This document shows, piece after piece, positions 19,101-25,491 of a DNA stretch of 28,264 bases. Every line of letters begins with the position of its first letter. Positions within the stretch are counted from its first letter, which is position 1. The stretch is from assembly GCA_040508515.1 (NCBI GenBank), contig JBEVMS010000089.1:1-28264 (forward strand), given 5' to 3'. The DNA is from JBEVMS01 sp040508515. GTDB lineage: Bacteria; Pseudomonadota; Gammaproteobacteria; Xanthomonadales; Rhodanobacteraceae. The notes beneath the pieces are model-generated. The model was not told where the DNA came from, did no database searches, and saw only the letters and a list, made by a program, of their open reading frames with translations. The position numbers and the translations under genes were made by a program.

Positions 19101-19649
19101 GATCGTGCGGGTACCGAACAGGATCGCGAACACGGCCAACAGCACCGCGCACCACAAGGCACTATCGATCGACAGCGGCGCCGCATGGCCGGAACTGGCC
19201 CCATCGAGCACTGCAAACGACATCGCCACCGCCTTGAACTGCAACGCGATGTAGGGCACCACGGCGGTCACCGCGATCACCGCCACCAAGGCGCCCAACC
19301 CATGCGACTTGCCATAACGCGCGCCAATGAAATCGGCGATCGAAGTGATGTTGCGCCGGCTCGCCACCGCCACCAAGCGCTGGAACAGGCCAAAACCCAG
19401 CACGAACAGCAGCGCCGGCCCCAGATAGATCGGCAGATACGCCAGACCCTCGCGCGCCGCGGTACCGACCGCGCCATAGAAGGTCCACGACGAGCAATAC
19501 ACCGCCAACGCCAGGCTGTAGACGATCGGCCGAAGTTTGGGCTGGCGCGGATACAACGGCCGGCGATCGCCCCAATAGGCGACCGCGAACAGCAACGCCA
19601 CGTAAAACAATGCGACGATCAGCAGCAGCCAGCCAGCGATCACGATCAT
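16161..19649 (-). CDS. crbS: hybrid histidine kinase with SLC5 transporter, STAC, PAS and receiver domains (CrbS/MxtR-like)
   Basis: The protein has 1162 residues. Residues ~1-500 form a sodium/solute symporter (SLC5) domain with about 13 membrane segments, beginning MIVIAGWLLLIVALF and including YCSSWTFYGAVG. A STAC linker follows at ~535-620 (GDWRGRVAV ... RRILMGALSG). Next come a PAS domain at ~632-755, a HisKA domain with phosphorylatable H805 in ASHDLLQPLN, a HATPase domain (N-box QNFLSNALRY near 915, G-boxes DQGPGI and GLGLGLS near 980), and a C-terminal receiver with D1086 in LADYHLG. This order is that of CrbS/MxtR, which controls acs through CrbR/ErdR. The ATG at 19649 is chosen because AAAGGGG precedes it and the first membrane helix starts there; the frame runs on to 19970, antisense to the next gene. 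The gene converges on crbR instead of lying in one operon with it. It is an inner-membrane sensor; transport activity is unproven. Confidence 0.92.
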   Translation of the reverse strand: MIVIAGWLLLIVALFYVALLFAVAYWGDRRPLYPRQPKLRPIVYSLALAVYCSSWTFYGAVGTAAREGLAYLPIYLGPALLFVLGFGLFQRLVAVASRRNITSIADFIGARYGKSHGLGALVAVIAVTAVVPYIALQFKAVAMSFAVLDGASSGHAAPLSIDSALWCAVLLAVFAILFGTRTIDATEHHHGMMLAIALESAIKLIAFIALALYALDKGPGLAATLALPTQQLRSGLSPGFLAQTLLAFCAMFCLPRQFQIGVVECEDPRDLKRARWLFPIYMLLISLAVLPIVATGLYLPSVRNGAPDAWVLNLPLAHGDRAIALLGFIGGFSAATGMVIVAAVALSIMISNDLIMPALLRIRRLKLEQRPDLSLLVLRVRRVAIVALAAMAYLYYRIAADTENLATTGLLAFAAVAQFAPAIISALYWRGASRAGVASGLLAGFAVWLYTLLLPALTRSSAWLVDGPWGMTWLRPQELFYLSGWDPVMHGTFWSMLLNVGCLVFVSLRFRPSLEDRLYAAMFLEPDQAERGGIGDWRGRVAVGDLRTIAERIVGERYTARALDEYGQRRGRPLQMGEAADRALIQYTERLLAGAVGAASARRILMGALSGSGLDIAEAMALMDEASQELRFNRELLSTTLENVSQGISVVDAQMCLVAWNRRYLELFGYPEGMVYVSMPVAELIRWNAEHGECGPGEVDQHVAKRIAYMRVGSPHLFQRVRPDGTVIELRGRALPGGGYVTTYSDVTAYKHAELALIEANETLELRVEQRTAELREALAATAAAQRTAEAANLSKTRFLAAASHDLLQPLNAARLFTSALRQHPQLDPEAGVLAERIDASFRAAEDLLDALLDVSRLDAGSYRPEVGSFALADLFDSLKAQFAVVAEQRGLALRVVSTRLAVRSDPQLLRRIVQNFLSNALRYTHAGGVLLGARRVGAQVRIEVWDQGPGIATDQRARIFDEFQRLERPSPWGEKGLGLGLSICDRLAGILRHPLNLRSQPGHGSCFSIEVPRTAAIVPRRASPSRSIPDQQLPLTVLCLDNDRSILDGMQALLTRWGVDCRVALDVAQALAELQRGPIDLILADYHLGDELNGFDALQYLRAKVATLPPAAMITADGSSALKQRARLLGYPLLHKPVRPAALRALLTALLRQQAAREVSP

Positions 19650-19703
19650 TCCCCTTTCGAGCGGCGCTTGTCGGCGACGCTGCCAACCCGGCACCATGCA
19701 AGG

Positions 19704-20354
19704 ATGATGGCATGGCACGCAGTCGACCCGGCGACAGTAGCAAAGCGGCTGGGTGAACACGAGATCCACCTGTGGCGGTTGCCCTACCGCCCGGCGCTGC
19801 GGCGCGCTCCCTTGCTGGCATTGCTGGCGGCTTATCTGCAATGCCCGGCCGAGGCGATTGCGCTGCGCCAAGGCGAATACGGACGCCCGGCGTTGGCGCT
19901 GGAACAACCGCATACGTTGGATTTCAACTGGTCGCACAGCGGTGAGCAGGCGTTGGTGGCGATCGCGCACGGGATCGCTCCGGGCATCGATCTGGAGCGT
20001 ATCCGGCCCCGGCGCAGCGCGATGGAAATCGCCCGGCGCTATTTCGCCGCCGACGAACTGGCGTGGCTGGAAACTATCGATGAGCGCGCGTCGCGCGAGT
20101 TGGCGTTCCTCAGGTTATGGACGGCCAAAGAGGCGGTGCTTAAGGCGCACGGCCGCGGCATCGCCTTCGGCCTGGACCGGCTCAGCATCGACATGCGACA
20201 AACGCAACCCCACCTGCTGCGACTGGAGCACGAACACGTCGAACACTGGCAATTGCATGCGCTTCCACTGGGTCAGGACTACCTCGGCGCGCTGGCATGG
20301 CGCGGTGCTCCGCGCACCCTTCGCGGCCACTTACTTGCCGGCAACCAGCGATAA
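19704..20354 (+). CDS. Sfp-type 4'-phosphopantetheinyl transferase
   Basis: The protein has 216 residues. It moves the phosphopantetheine arm of CoA onto a conserved serine of carrier proteins. The substrate-side motif FNWSHSGEQALVAIA precedes the Mg2+/CoA motif GIDLE (D96, E98) and the second motif W139-x2-K142-E143-x3-K147 (RLWTAKEAVLKAHG). These are the diagnostic residues of the Sfp/EntD family. ATG 19704 and ATG 19707 are both possible; AAGGA lies directly before them. The start codon lies only 54 bases from the crbS start on the other strand, so the two share a promoter region. It is separate from AcpS, and Sfp-type enzymes in xanthomonads serve polyketide, nonribosomal-peptide, pigment or siderophore assembly. 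No such cluster lies in this window, so its partners are encoded elsewhere. Confidence 0.9.
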   Translation: MMAWHAVDPATVAKRLGEHEIHLWRLPYRPALRRAPLLALLAAYLQCPAEAIALRQGEYGRPALALEQPHTLDFNWSHSGEQALVAIAHGIAPGIDLERIRPRRSAMEIARRYFAADELAWLETIDERASRELAFLRLWTAKEAVLKAHGRGIAFGLDRLSIDMRQTQPHLLRLEHEHVEHWQLHALPLGQDYLGALAWRGAPRTLRGHLLAGNQR

Positions 20355-20483
20355 GCGCATGGTGGCGATCCCCCTGCGCAGCACGGTTGACGGGTCAAGC
20401 CATCGGCCTTCGTGAGCGCGCTGGCATGTTTCACCGGCCGGGCCATCACCCGCGTTTCCCCCTCCCACAATTACAAGCACGCT

Positions 20484-21227
20484 ATGACCCTGCTCAGCGT
20501 CAACCTCAACAAGATCGCCGTACTACGCAACTCGCGTGGCGGCAACGAACCGGATCTGCTGCGCGCGGCCAATACCTGCATCGATGCCGGCTGCGGCGGC
20601 ATCACCGTGCATCCTCGCCCGGACCTGCGTCATGTGCGCCCGGACGACGTGCGCCGGCTGGCCGCGATCCTGCGCGATCGGGTGGAATACAACATCGAAG
20701 GCAATCCCTTCGCCGCCGCGCGCGGTGCTTATCCGGGATTGCTTGCGCTGGCACGCGAAGTGCGACCCACCCAGGTCACCCTGGTCCCCGACGGCGACGG
20801 GCAACTGACCTCCGACCACGGCTTCGATCTGCGCCGCGATCGTGCACGCCTGGCCCCGCTGGTCGACCAATTACGCGCGATCGGTTGCCGCGTGAGCCTG
20901 TTCGTCAATGCCGGCGCCGAAGGCCTCGAAGAAGCTGTGGCGATCGGCGCCCAGCGCATCGAGATCTACACGGGTCCCTACGCGCAAGCTTTCGACGACG
21001 GCAATGCATTGGCACAATTGGAGCGTTGCGCCGAGACCGCGCGCCGCGCGCAGCAGCTGGGACTGGCAGTGAACGCGGGGCACGATCTCAGCCAAGCCAA
21101 CCTGGGTACGTTCCGGGTCGCGATACCCGGATTGGCCGAGGTATCGATCGGCCACGCGCTGATCGGGGAGGCGCTTTACGAAGGCTTGTCCAATACGGTG
21201 CGCAATTACCTGCAGATCCTGCGCTGA
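20484..21227 (+). CDS. pdxJ: pyridoxine 5'-phosphate synthase
   Basis: The protein has 247 residues, close to the E. coli length of 243. PdxJ closes the pyridoxine ring from 1-deoxy-D-xylulose 5-phosphate and 3-amino-1-hydroxyacetone 1-phosphate in the DXP-dependent vitamin B6 pathway. Family motifs are VNLNKIAVLRNSRGG at the N-terminus, GGITVHPRPDLRHVR near 40, EYNIEGNPF near 73, TLVPDG near 104, IEIYTGPYA near 160, and NAGHDLS plus EVSIGHALIGEAL near the C-terminus. The ATG at 20484 fits the family N-terminus; the upstream in-frame GTG at 20412 adds unrelated residues. It lies 129 bases after the phosphopantetheinyl transferase gene and may be co-transcribed. It ends before a strong bidirectional terminator shared with exbD2. 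Cytoplasmic. Confidence 0.97.
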   Translation: MTLLSVNLNKIAVLRNSRGGNEPDLLRAANTCIDAGCGGITVHPRPDLRHVRPDDVRRLAAILRDRVEYNIEGNPFAAARGAYPGLLALAREVRPTQVTLVPDGDGQLTSDHGFDLRRDRARLAPLVDQLRAIGCRVSLFVNAGAEGLEEAVAIGAQRIEIYTGPYAQAFDDGNALAQLERCAETARRAQQLGLAVNAGHDLSQANLGTFRVAIPGLAEVSIGHALIGEALYEGLSNTVRNYLQILR

Positions 21228-21328
21228 GGCACATCGTCCGATCCGATGGCTCGTGGGCTCACGTTAGCCGTGGGCTGCGCATGGCGTTTACGTGTCCATC
21301 GTTTGGACTTCGCCGGCGTGATTCTCCA

Positions 21329-21369
21329 ACCCACAAAAAACCCCGCCTAAAGCGGGGTTTTTTGTGGGT
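21329..21369. terminator. strong bidirectional terminator between pdxJ and exbD2
   Basis: A perfect 18-bp stem has a 5-base CTAAA loop. The GC core CCCCGC/GCGGGG is flanked by A6 on one side and T6 on the other, so a U-tract follows the hairpin on both strands. It lies between the convergent pdxJ (stop at 21227) and exbD2 (stop at 21387). Confidence 0.96.
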
Positions 21370-21386
21370 AACACGTAGTGGCGAGA

Positions 21387-21794
21387 TCAGTTTCCTTCGG
21401 TGAAACCGATCTTGGTCAGATCGTAGCTTTTCGCATCAGCCAACACACGAGCTACCACCTCGTAAGCCACCTGATCCGCCGCGTTGATCTGAATTTCAGG
21501 CTGGTTGGATTGCTGCGCAATCACCGCCATCTGCGCACGCATACCGAGCTCGTCCACCGGCGTGTCGTTCCAGTACAACGCGCCAGACTGATCGATCTTG
21601 AGCTTGATCGGGTCGGGCGGGTTTTCCGGGTTCTGCACGTTAGGGTTGGGCTGCGGCAGATCAATCTTGATCTTGTTGGTCACCACCGGGGCCGTGATCA
21701 TGAAGATGATCAGCAGCACCAGCATCACGTCGACTAGCGGCGTGACGTTGATTTCCGCCATCGGACCACTGGAACTGCCAGAACTGAATGCCAT
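21387..21794 (-). CDS. exbD2: second ExbD-family biopolymer transport protein
   Basis: The protein has 135 residues. A short cytoplasmic N-terminus (MAFSSGSSSGPMAEINVTPL) leads into one membrane helix with the essential Asp of the ExbD family in VDVMLVLLIIFMITAP (D22). A periplasmic domain follows to residue 135. It closely resembles the ExbD encoded 7 bases upstream, and most divergence lies in the N-terminus and periplasmic domain. ExbD couples proton motive force to TonB. In X. campestris, exbD2 in the same gene order was reported to be dispensable for iron uptake but needed for the hypersensitive response and disease; applying that here is by homology. An AAGGAG site precedes the start. 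It is the last gene of the operon, ending at the 18-bp terminator. Confidence 0.96.
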   Translation of the reverse strand: MAFSSGSSSGPMAEINVTPLVDVMLVLLIIFMITAPVVTNKIKIDLPQPNPNVQNPENPPDPIKLKIDQSGALYWNDTPVDELGMRAQMAVIAQQSNQPEIQINAADQVAYEVVARVLADAKSYDLTKIGFTEGN

Positions 21795-21801
21795 GACTTA
21801 G

Positions 21802-22215
21802 TTACTCCTTGCCGGTCGTGATGAAACCGACATGGACCATGCCCTGCGCCTTGGCATCGCCAAGAATCTTGCGGACGATCCTGTACTCGGTCGTCTTGTC
21901 GGCGCGGATTTGCAGCTCCGGCTGCGGCGACTTGGCCGCCGCCACCGCAAACTGTGCACGCAATTCCGCATCGCTGACCGGATTGTCGTTGAGATACATC
22001 GAGCCGTCGGGTTTGACGGCCAGATCCATCGGCTCGACTTTCGCGGTGTCCGTCTTCTTGGGATTGGCGTGCGGCAGCTCGACGGTGATCCGATGCGTCA
22101 ACAGCGGCGCCGTGATCATGAAGATGATCAGTAGCACCAACATCACGTCGACCAGCGGCGTAACGTTGATCTCCGACATCGGACCGCCGGCATTACCCCC
22201 GGTGCTCATTGCCAT
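21802..22215 (-). CDS. exbD1: ExbD biopolymer transport protein, TonB energisation
   Basis: The protein has 137 residues with the family layout: short Gly-rich N-terminus, MSEINVTPLVDVML, one membrane helix carrying the proton-pathway Asp (D23), then a periplasmic domain. With ExbB it forms the inner-membrane proton channel that drives TonB. A GAGGGA site lies about 8 bases before the ATG at 22215. The exbB stop codon lies 11 bases upstream of its start and exbD2 starts 7 bases after its own stop, so the genes are tightly coupled. In X. campestris this gene is needed for iron uptake, consistent with its place as the functional ExbD partner. Confidence 0.97.
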   Translation of the reverse strand: MAMSTGGNAGGPMSEINVTPLVDVMLVLLIIFMITAPLLTHRITVELPHANPKKTDTAKVEPMDLAVKPDGSMYLNDNPVSDAELRAQFAVAAAKSPQPELQIRADKTTEYRIVRKILGDAKAQGMVHVGFITTGKE

Positions 22216-22226
22216 GGGTCAATCCC

Positions 22227-22997
22227 TCACTTCGGAGCGTTGCCGCCTTCCACACGCGCACCGGTGGCGAAGAAGTCGTGCAGGTCATGCGCGAACTCAT
22301 CGAACTTGGCGTAGGTCAGGCGGTTGGAGCGGGTGAAGAAGTTGTAGGCCAGCACGGCGGGAATCGCGGTGAACAGACCGAACGCGGTCATGATCAGCGA
22401 CTCACCGACCGGACCCGCCACCGCTTCCATCGAGGCATTGCCCGAGGCCGAGATGCGGATCAAGGCGCGGTAAATACCCCACACCGTACCCAGCAGACCG
22501 ACGAACGGCGATGCCGAACCGACCGTGGCAAGCAAGGTCATGCCACCTTCCAGACGCAGGCTCTCGCGAGCCACGGCCTGACGCAGGGCGCGATCAATGA
22601 ACTCCGAACGGCTCAGCGACTCAGCCAGACGACCGCCAGCAGCCTGCTGGTGATGGGCCGCCGCCGAAGCGGCGTCGAGCGCAATCTTGGAGAATGGTTC
22701 GCCCTTGGGCTGAGCTTCCAGCTCGCGGATCGCATCCTGGGTGGAGTTGGTGTTCCAGAACCCGTTGATAACCTTGTCGGCGCGAGCCCGGACCATCGAG
22801 TTGCGGATCGCGTTGGCGACGATGAAGTACCACGAAGCGACGGACATCACGGTCAGGACGATAAACACGACCCAACCCAGCCAATCGAAGTTGTGGATCA
22901 GGTGATCGAAGCCCATTTGCTTCATGGCTTCGGCGTTGGCATTACCACCGAGGCCGGGAGCGGCGTCGGTCGGAGCGGCAGGAGACTGTTGGAACAT
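22227..22997 (-). CDS. exbB: ExbB, TonB-system proton channel subunit
   Basis: The protein has 256 residues. The N-terminal extension is Ala/Pro/Gln-rich, then the first membrane helix (WLGWVVFIVLTVMSVASWYF, residues ~39-58), a long cytoplasmic loop with helices, and two further helices in the ExbB/TolQ/MotA domain (GMTLLATVGSASPFVGLLGTV near 155, IMTAFGLFTAIPAVLAYNFF near 200). It forms the pentameric channel around ExbD that uses the proton gradient to power TonB. AAGGG precedes the ATG at 22997. It lies 47 bases after the tonB stop codon on the same strand. It is a member of the ExbB class rather than TolQ because of its linkage to tonB and exbD. Confidence 0.97.
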   Translation of the reverse strand: MFQQSPAAPTDAAPGLGGNANAEAMKQMGFDHLIHNFDWLGWVVFIVLTVMSVASWYFIVANAIRNSMVRARADKVINGFWNTNSTQDAIRELEAQPKGEPFSKIALDAASAAAHHQQAAGGRLAESLSRSEFIDRALRQAVARESLRLEGGMTLLATVGSASPFVGLLGTVWGIYRALIRISASGNASMEAVAGPVGESLIMTAFGLFTAIPAVLAYNFFTRSNRLTYAKFDEFAHDLHDFFATGARVEGGNAPK

Positions 22998-23044
22998 AGC
23001 GCTACCCTTGGGAATTCAAGCGTGAACTTAAACTGTAAAGAAAA

Positions 23045-23704
23045 TTACAGCTGACTGAGATTGAAAGCGACCGGAACACGGACATAACCTTCAACCTTTT
23101 GTCCGTTTTTGACACTGGGATTGAAACGCCATTTCTGTGCCGTATCAATCGCTTCGCGATCCAGCTCGCGGTAACCGCTGGACGTTTCCACCTTGATGTC
23201 CTTGGGGACACCATCCACACCAACCAGGATCATCAGGATTACCGTGCCTTCGTGACGCTGGCGAATGGCCTGCGGCGGGAACTTGGGCTGGATACGGCTG
23301 TTATAGCTGATGTCCTGGCTGGCCGTGATCTCCGAAGGCGGTGCCGGTGGTGCTGGCGGCGCCGGCGGTGGGGCCGGAATCGGGTTGGTCGATGCCTCTT
23401 CCACAGCCGGGGGTGGCTGCGGCGGCGGCGGTGTCGGCGGCGGCTTGACCTGCTGAATGATCTTCGGCGGCGGCTGCTTGGGAGGCTCCGGTGGCGGCGG
23501 CGGGGGCGGCGGCGGCGGCGGCGGCGGTTCCATAAAGGTAACCTGGACCGCCTTTTCCTTTTCCTTCTCCTGTTGCTTCGGCGGAGCCATCGGCGCCACC
23601 AGGATCAGGAGAGCAAAGGCATGCAGCGCAATGGCTACAGCCAACGCCCAGGTGCGCCTCCAATTGAACGGCTCGGGGCCGGTTGCTTCGTTACGTGAGG
23701 CCAT
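23045..23704 (-). CDS. tonB: TonB energy transducer
   Basis: The protein has 219 residues. A single N-terminal membrane anchor (ALAVAIALHAFALLILVA, with the His of the SxxxH-type anchor) follows a short cytoplasmic tail. The periplasmic spacer is extremely proline-rich, with 13 consecutive Pro residues after ME and several Pro-Ala or Pro-Lys stretches. The C-terminal TonB domain (QPKFPPQAIRQRHEGTVILM onward) contacts TonB boxes of outer-membrane receptors, ending AFNLSQL. It transmits energy from the ExbB/ExbD channel to receptors for siderophores, haem and plant carbohydrates, of which xanthomonads have many. The ATG at 23704 is preceded by a weak GTGACAG and is the only start before the anchor. 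First gene of the tonB-exbB-exbD1-exbD2 operon; a Fur box was not recognised in its leader. Confidence 0.96.
   Translation of the reverse strand: MASRNEATGPEPFNWRRTWALAVAIALHAFALLILVAPMAPPKQQEKEKEKAVQVTFMEPPPPPPPPPPPPPEPPKQPPPKIIQQVKPPPTPPPPQPPPAVEEASTNPIPAPPPAPPAPPAPPSEITASQDISYNSRIQPKFPPQAIRQRHEGTVILMILVGVDGVPKDIKVETSSGYRELDREAIDTAQKWRFNPSVKNGQKVEGYVRVPVAFNLSQL
23489..23527 (-). repeat. CCG-type trinucleotide tract encoding 13 prolines in tonB
   Basis: Thirteen proline codons follow the Glu codon; eleven are CCG, with one CCC and one CCA, and seven CCG in a row occur at the start. Such short tandem repeats can change length by slippage and would keep the reading frame, so spacer length in TonB may vary between strains. 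Confidence 0.85.
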
Positions 23705-23844
23705 CTGTCACTATCAATCAGGAGCTAGTCAATCGGAATGACGTGATCGCAGCGCCGTAGGCAAACGTAAGTCCCAGGAGGGAATTGCCGTTCGCCAGTG
23801 GGCATGCACGGAAAGGTTTTCAAGGTACAACAGCATTTAGCTTT

Positions 23845-23853
23845 TGTATAGCA
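23845..23853 (-). promoter_or_regulatory. possible extended -10 promoter box of tonB
   Basis: On the minus strand TGCTATACA forms an extended -10 (TGnTATAmT-like). The start codon would follow about 134 bases later. No convincing -35 was seen, so this is a tentative call. Confidence 0.35.
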
Positions 23854-23911
23854 CCCGCAAGAAAGCAATATGGACGTCTATTTGCCTGCGGGCACATGCG
23901 CAGCCGTATGC

Positions 23912-25201
23912 TTATTTCACCGCGCTTTGCTTGAGCCATTTATTGGCCGAATCAGCGGTTTCCGGGTCTTGCGCCGCCTGCTTCATGGCGGCGATTGCAC
24001 CGGGCTTGTCCTTCAGTCCACGGTTGGCCTCGGCGAGCAGCATGTAAGCACGGCCTTTATGCTGCACGCCTTTGGCGATGCCTTGTTGTATCAACGCTTT
24101 CGCTTCGCTGAATTTTCCCTCGGTGAGCAAAAGCTGGCCCGCGCTGATCGCCGGCTGGCCATCGGGCGCCAGCGGAATCGCCTTGCGGTAAGCGTCGATC
24201 GCCTTGGTCGGCTGTTCGGCGATGTAGTTGGCGTCGCCGATCAGCTTGAGGTTGTCGACGTTCTCCTGCACCAGCCCCTTGCTCACACCTTCGTCCAGCA
24301 CTTGCGTGGCTTTGAGCGCATTGGGCTTGGGATCGGAGCTGCCTTGGCCGACCACCAGATACAGCTTGGCCAGGTTGACGTAGTCTTTTTCGGTCTTCAA
24401 CGCGCCTTGCGCGCGCGCTTTTTCCATCAGCGCGATCGCTTCGGGATACTTCTGCGACTGCATCAACACCGCCACGGCATTGTTCAGCGCGGTGGCGTCG
24501 TTGGGATTGGCCGACAACTGCTGCTGCGCCAGATCGGCGGCCTGGTCGCCTTGCCCGGACTCGGCGTAGCTGGCCATCAGGATCTGGTTCCAATTGTCGT
24601 TGGGCTTGTCGGTCAACGACTGCGCCTTCTTGATCGCCGCGATTGCCTCGGGGTATTTCTGCAGGCGGTAGTAGGCGCTGCCTTCGGCCGCGTAAGACTC
24701 GGCTGTTTCTTTCTTGCCCTGGGCGCGCCAGTTGGCGATGGTGTCCAACGACAGCTGGTACTGCTCATCGGCCAGATAGAACTGCGCCAACATGAATTGC
24801 AACTGGAAGTAGGTGTCGTTGGGCATCACGCCGATGTCCAGCGCACGCTTGAGCAGGTCGATCGCGCCCTTGATATCGCCATCGTTGTAATGCAGGTTGG
24901 CCAAACCTTGCAGCGCCAGCGCCTGCGCATACTTGCTCTTGCTGCTGTCGATCAGCGGCTGTAAGAGCTGGTTGGCTTTGTCCTTATCGCCTGCGGACGC
25001 GGCTTCCAGACCGTCGTTGAGCGCCTTCTGTTCCTTCTCGCTGGTCAGGTCGAGCTTCGGCTCTTTGCGGGTCGCATTGGGGTAAAGCACTTCCTTCTTG
25101 CCATCGGAAGCACTGTTGTCGCGAGCGAACACCGGGCTGCTGGCAACGGTCAACGCAAGCGCGGTGCCGGCCAACACTTTGTACAGCGAAGCATGCTTCA
25201 T
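23912..25201 (-). CDS. secreted tetratricopeptide-repeat protein
   Basis: The protein has 429 residues. A signal peptide (MKHASLYKVLAGTALALTVA, cleavage near SSPVFA) indicates export to the periplasm; no lipobox Cys is present, so it is not a lipoprotein. Helical TPR motifs fill most of the rest, for example LALQGLANLHYNDGDIKGAIDLL, AEGSAYYRLQKYPEAIAAI, NAVAVLMQSQKYPEAIALM and AGQLLLTEGKFSEAKALI. TPR domains act as protein-binding scaffolds; the partner is not inferable. The ATG at 25201 is chosen because AGAGGACAGG precedes it and the signal peptide begins there. The frame is open to 25252. A possible extended -10 (TGTTATGTA) and a GTGATC/GATCAC inverted repeat (25234-25252) lie in the upstream region. 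It sits between tonB and gyrB, a conserved place in Xanthomonadaceae. Confidence 0.9.
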   Translation of the reverse strand: MKHASLYKVLAGTALALTVASSPVFARDNSASDGKKEVLYPNATRKEPKLDLTSEKEQKALNDGLEAASAGDKDKANQLLQPLIDSSKSKYAQALALQGLANLHYNDGDIKGAIDLLKRALDIGVMPNDTYFQLQFMLAQFYLADEQYQLSLDTIANWRAQGKKETAESYAAEGSAYYRLQKYPEAIAAIKKAQSLTDKPNDNWNQILMASYAESGQGDQAADLAQQQLSANPNDATALNNAVAVLMQSQKYPEAIALMEKARAQGALKTEKDYVNLAKLYLVVGQGSSDPKPNALKATQVLDEGVSKGLVQENVDNLKLIGDANYIAEQPTKAIDAYRKAIPLAPDGQPAISAGQLLLTEGKFSEAKALIQQGIAKGVQHKGRAYMLLAEANRGLKDKPGAIAAMKQAAQDPETADSANKWLKQSAVK

Positions 25202-25452
25202 ACCTGTCCTCTTTTCAGGATTGGCGTGATCAAGTGATCTACAGGGGATCACAGAGCGTAACCGGAGCTTAGTTACATAACAAGTCGCACTGCCGCAGTA
25301 AGAAACTGTAAAATCAATGACTTGGAATAGTCATGTCGGCTCCACCCGAAATTAGCGACGGTCGTACCGGGTGGGGCGGCTGGCATTTCCCTTTGCGCGC
25401 AACGGTGTGGCGCAACTCAACACACTAATGCGTTGTTACATCTTCAACAAAT

Positions 25453-25484
25453 AAAAGCCAATGCGACGGTTCGCATTGGCTTTT
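25453..25484 (-). terminator. Rho-independent terminator of gyrB
   Basis: A perfect 14-bp stem (AAAAGCCAATGCGA / TCGCATTGGCTTTT) with a 4-base loop ends in TTTTA on the minus strand, 8 bases after the gyrB stop codon. The A-run on the other arm may also give weak termination in the opposite direction. Confidence 0.93.
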
Positions 25485-25491
25485 CGAGGCC

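Noticed and set aside
18696..19703. Long plus-strand extension upstream of the phosphopantetheinyl transferase
   Set aside because: The extension lies antisense to the membrane domain of crbS and is Arg/Gln/His-rich; the transferase homology begins at the ATG near 19704.
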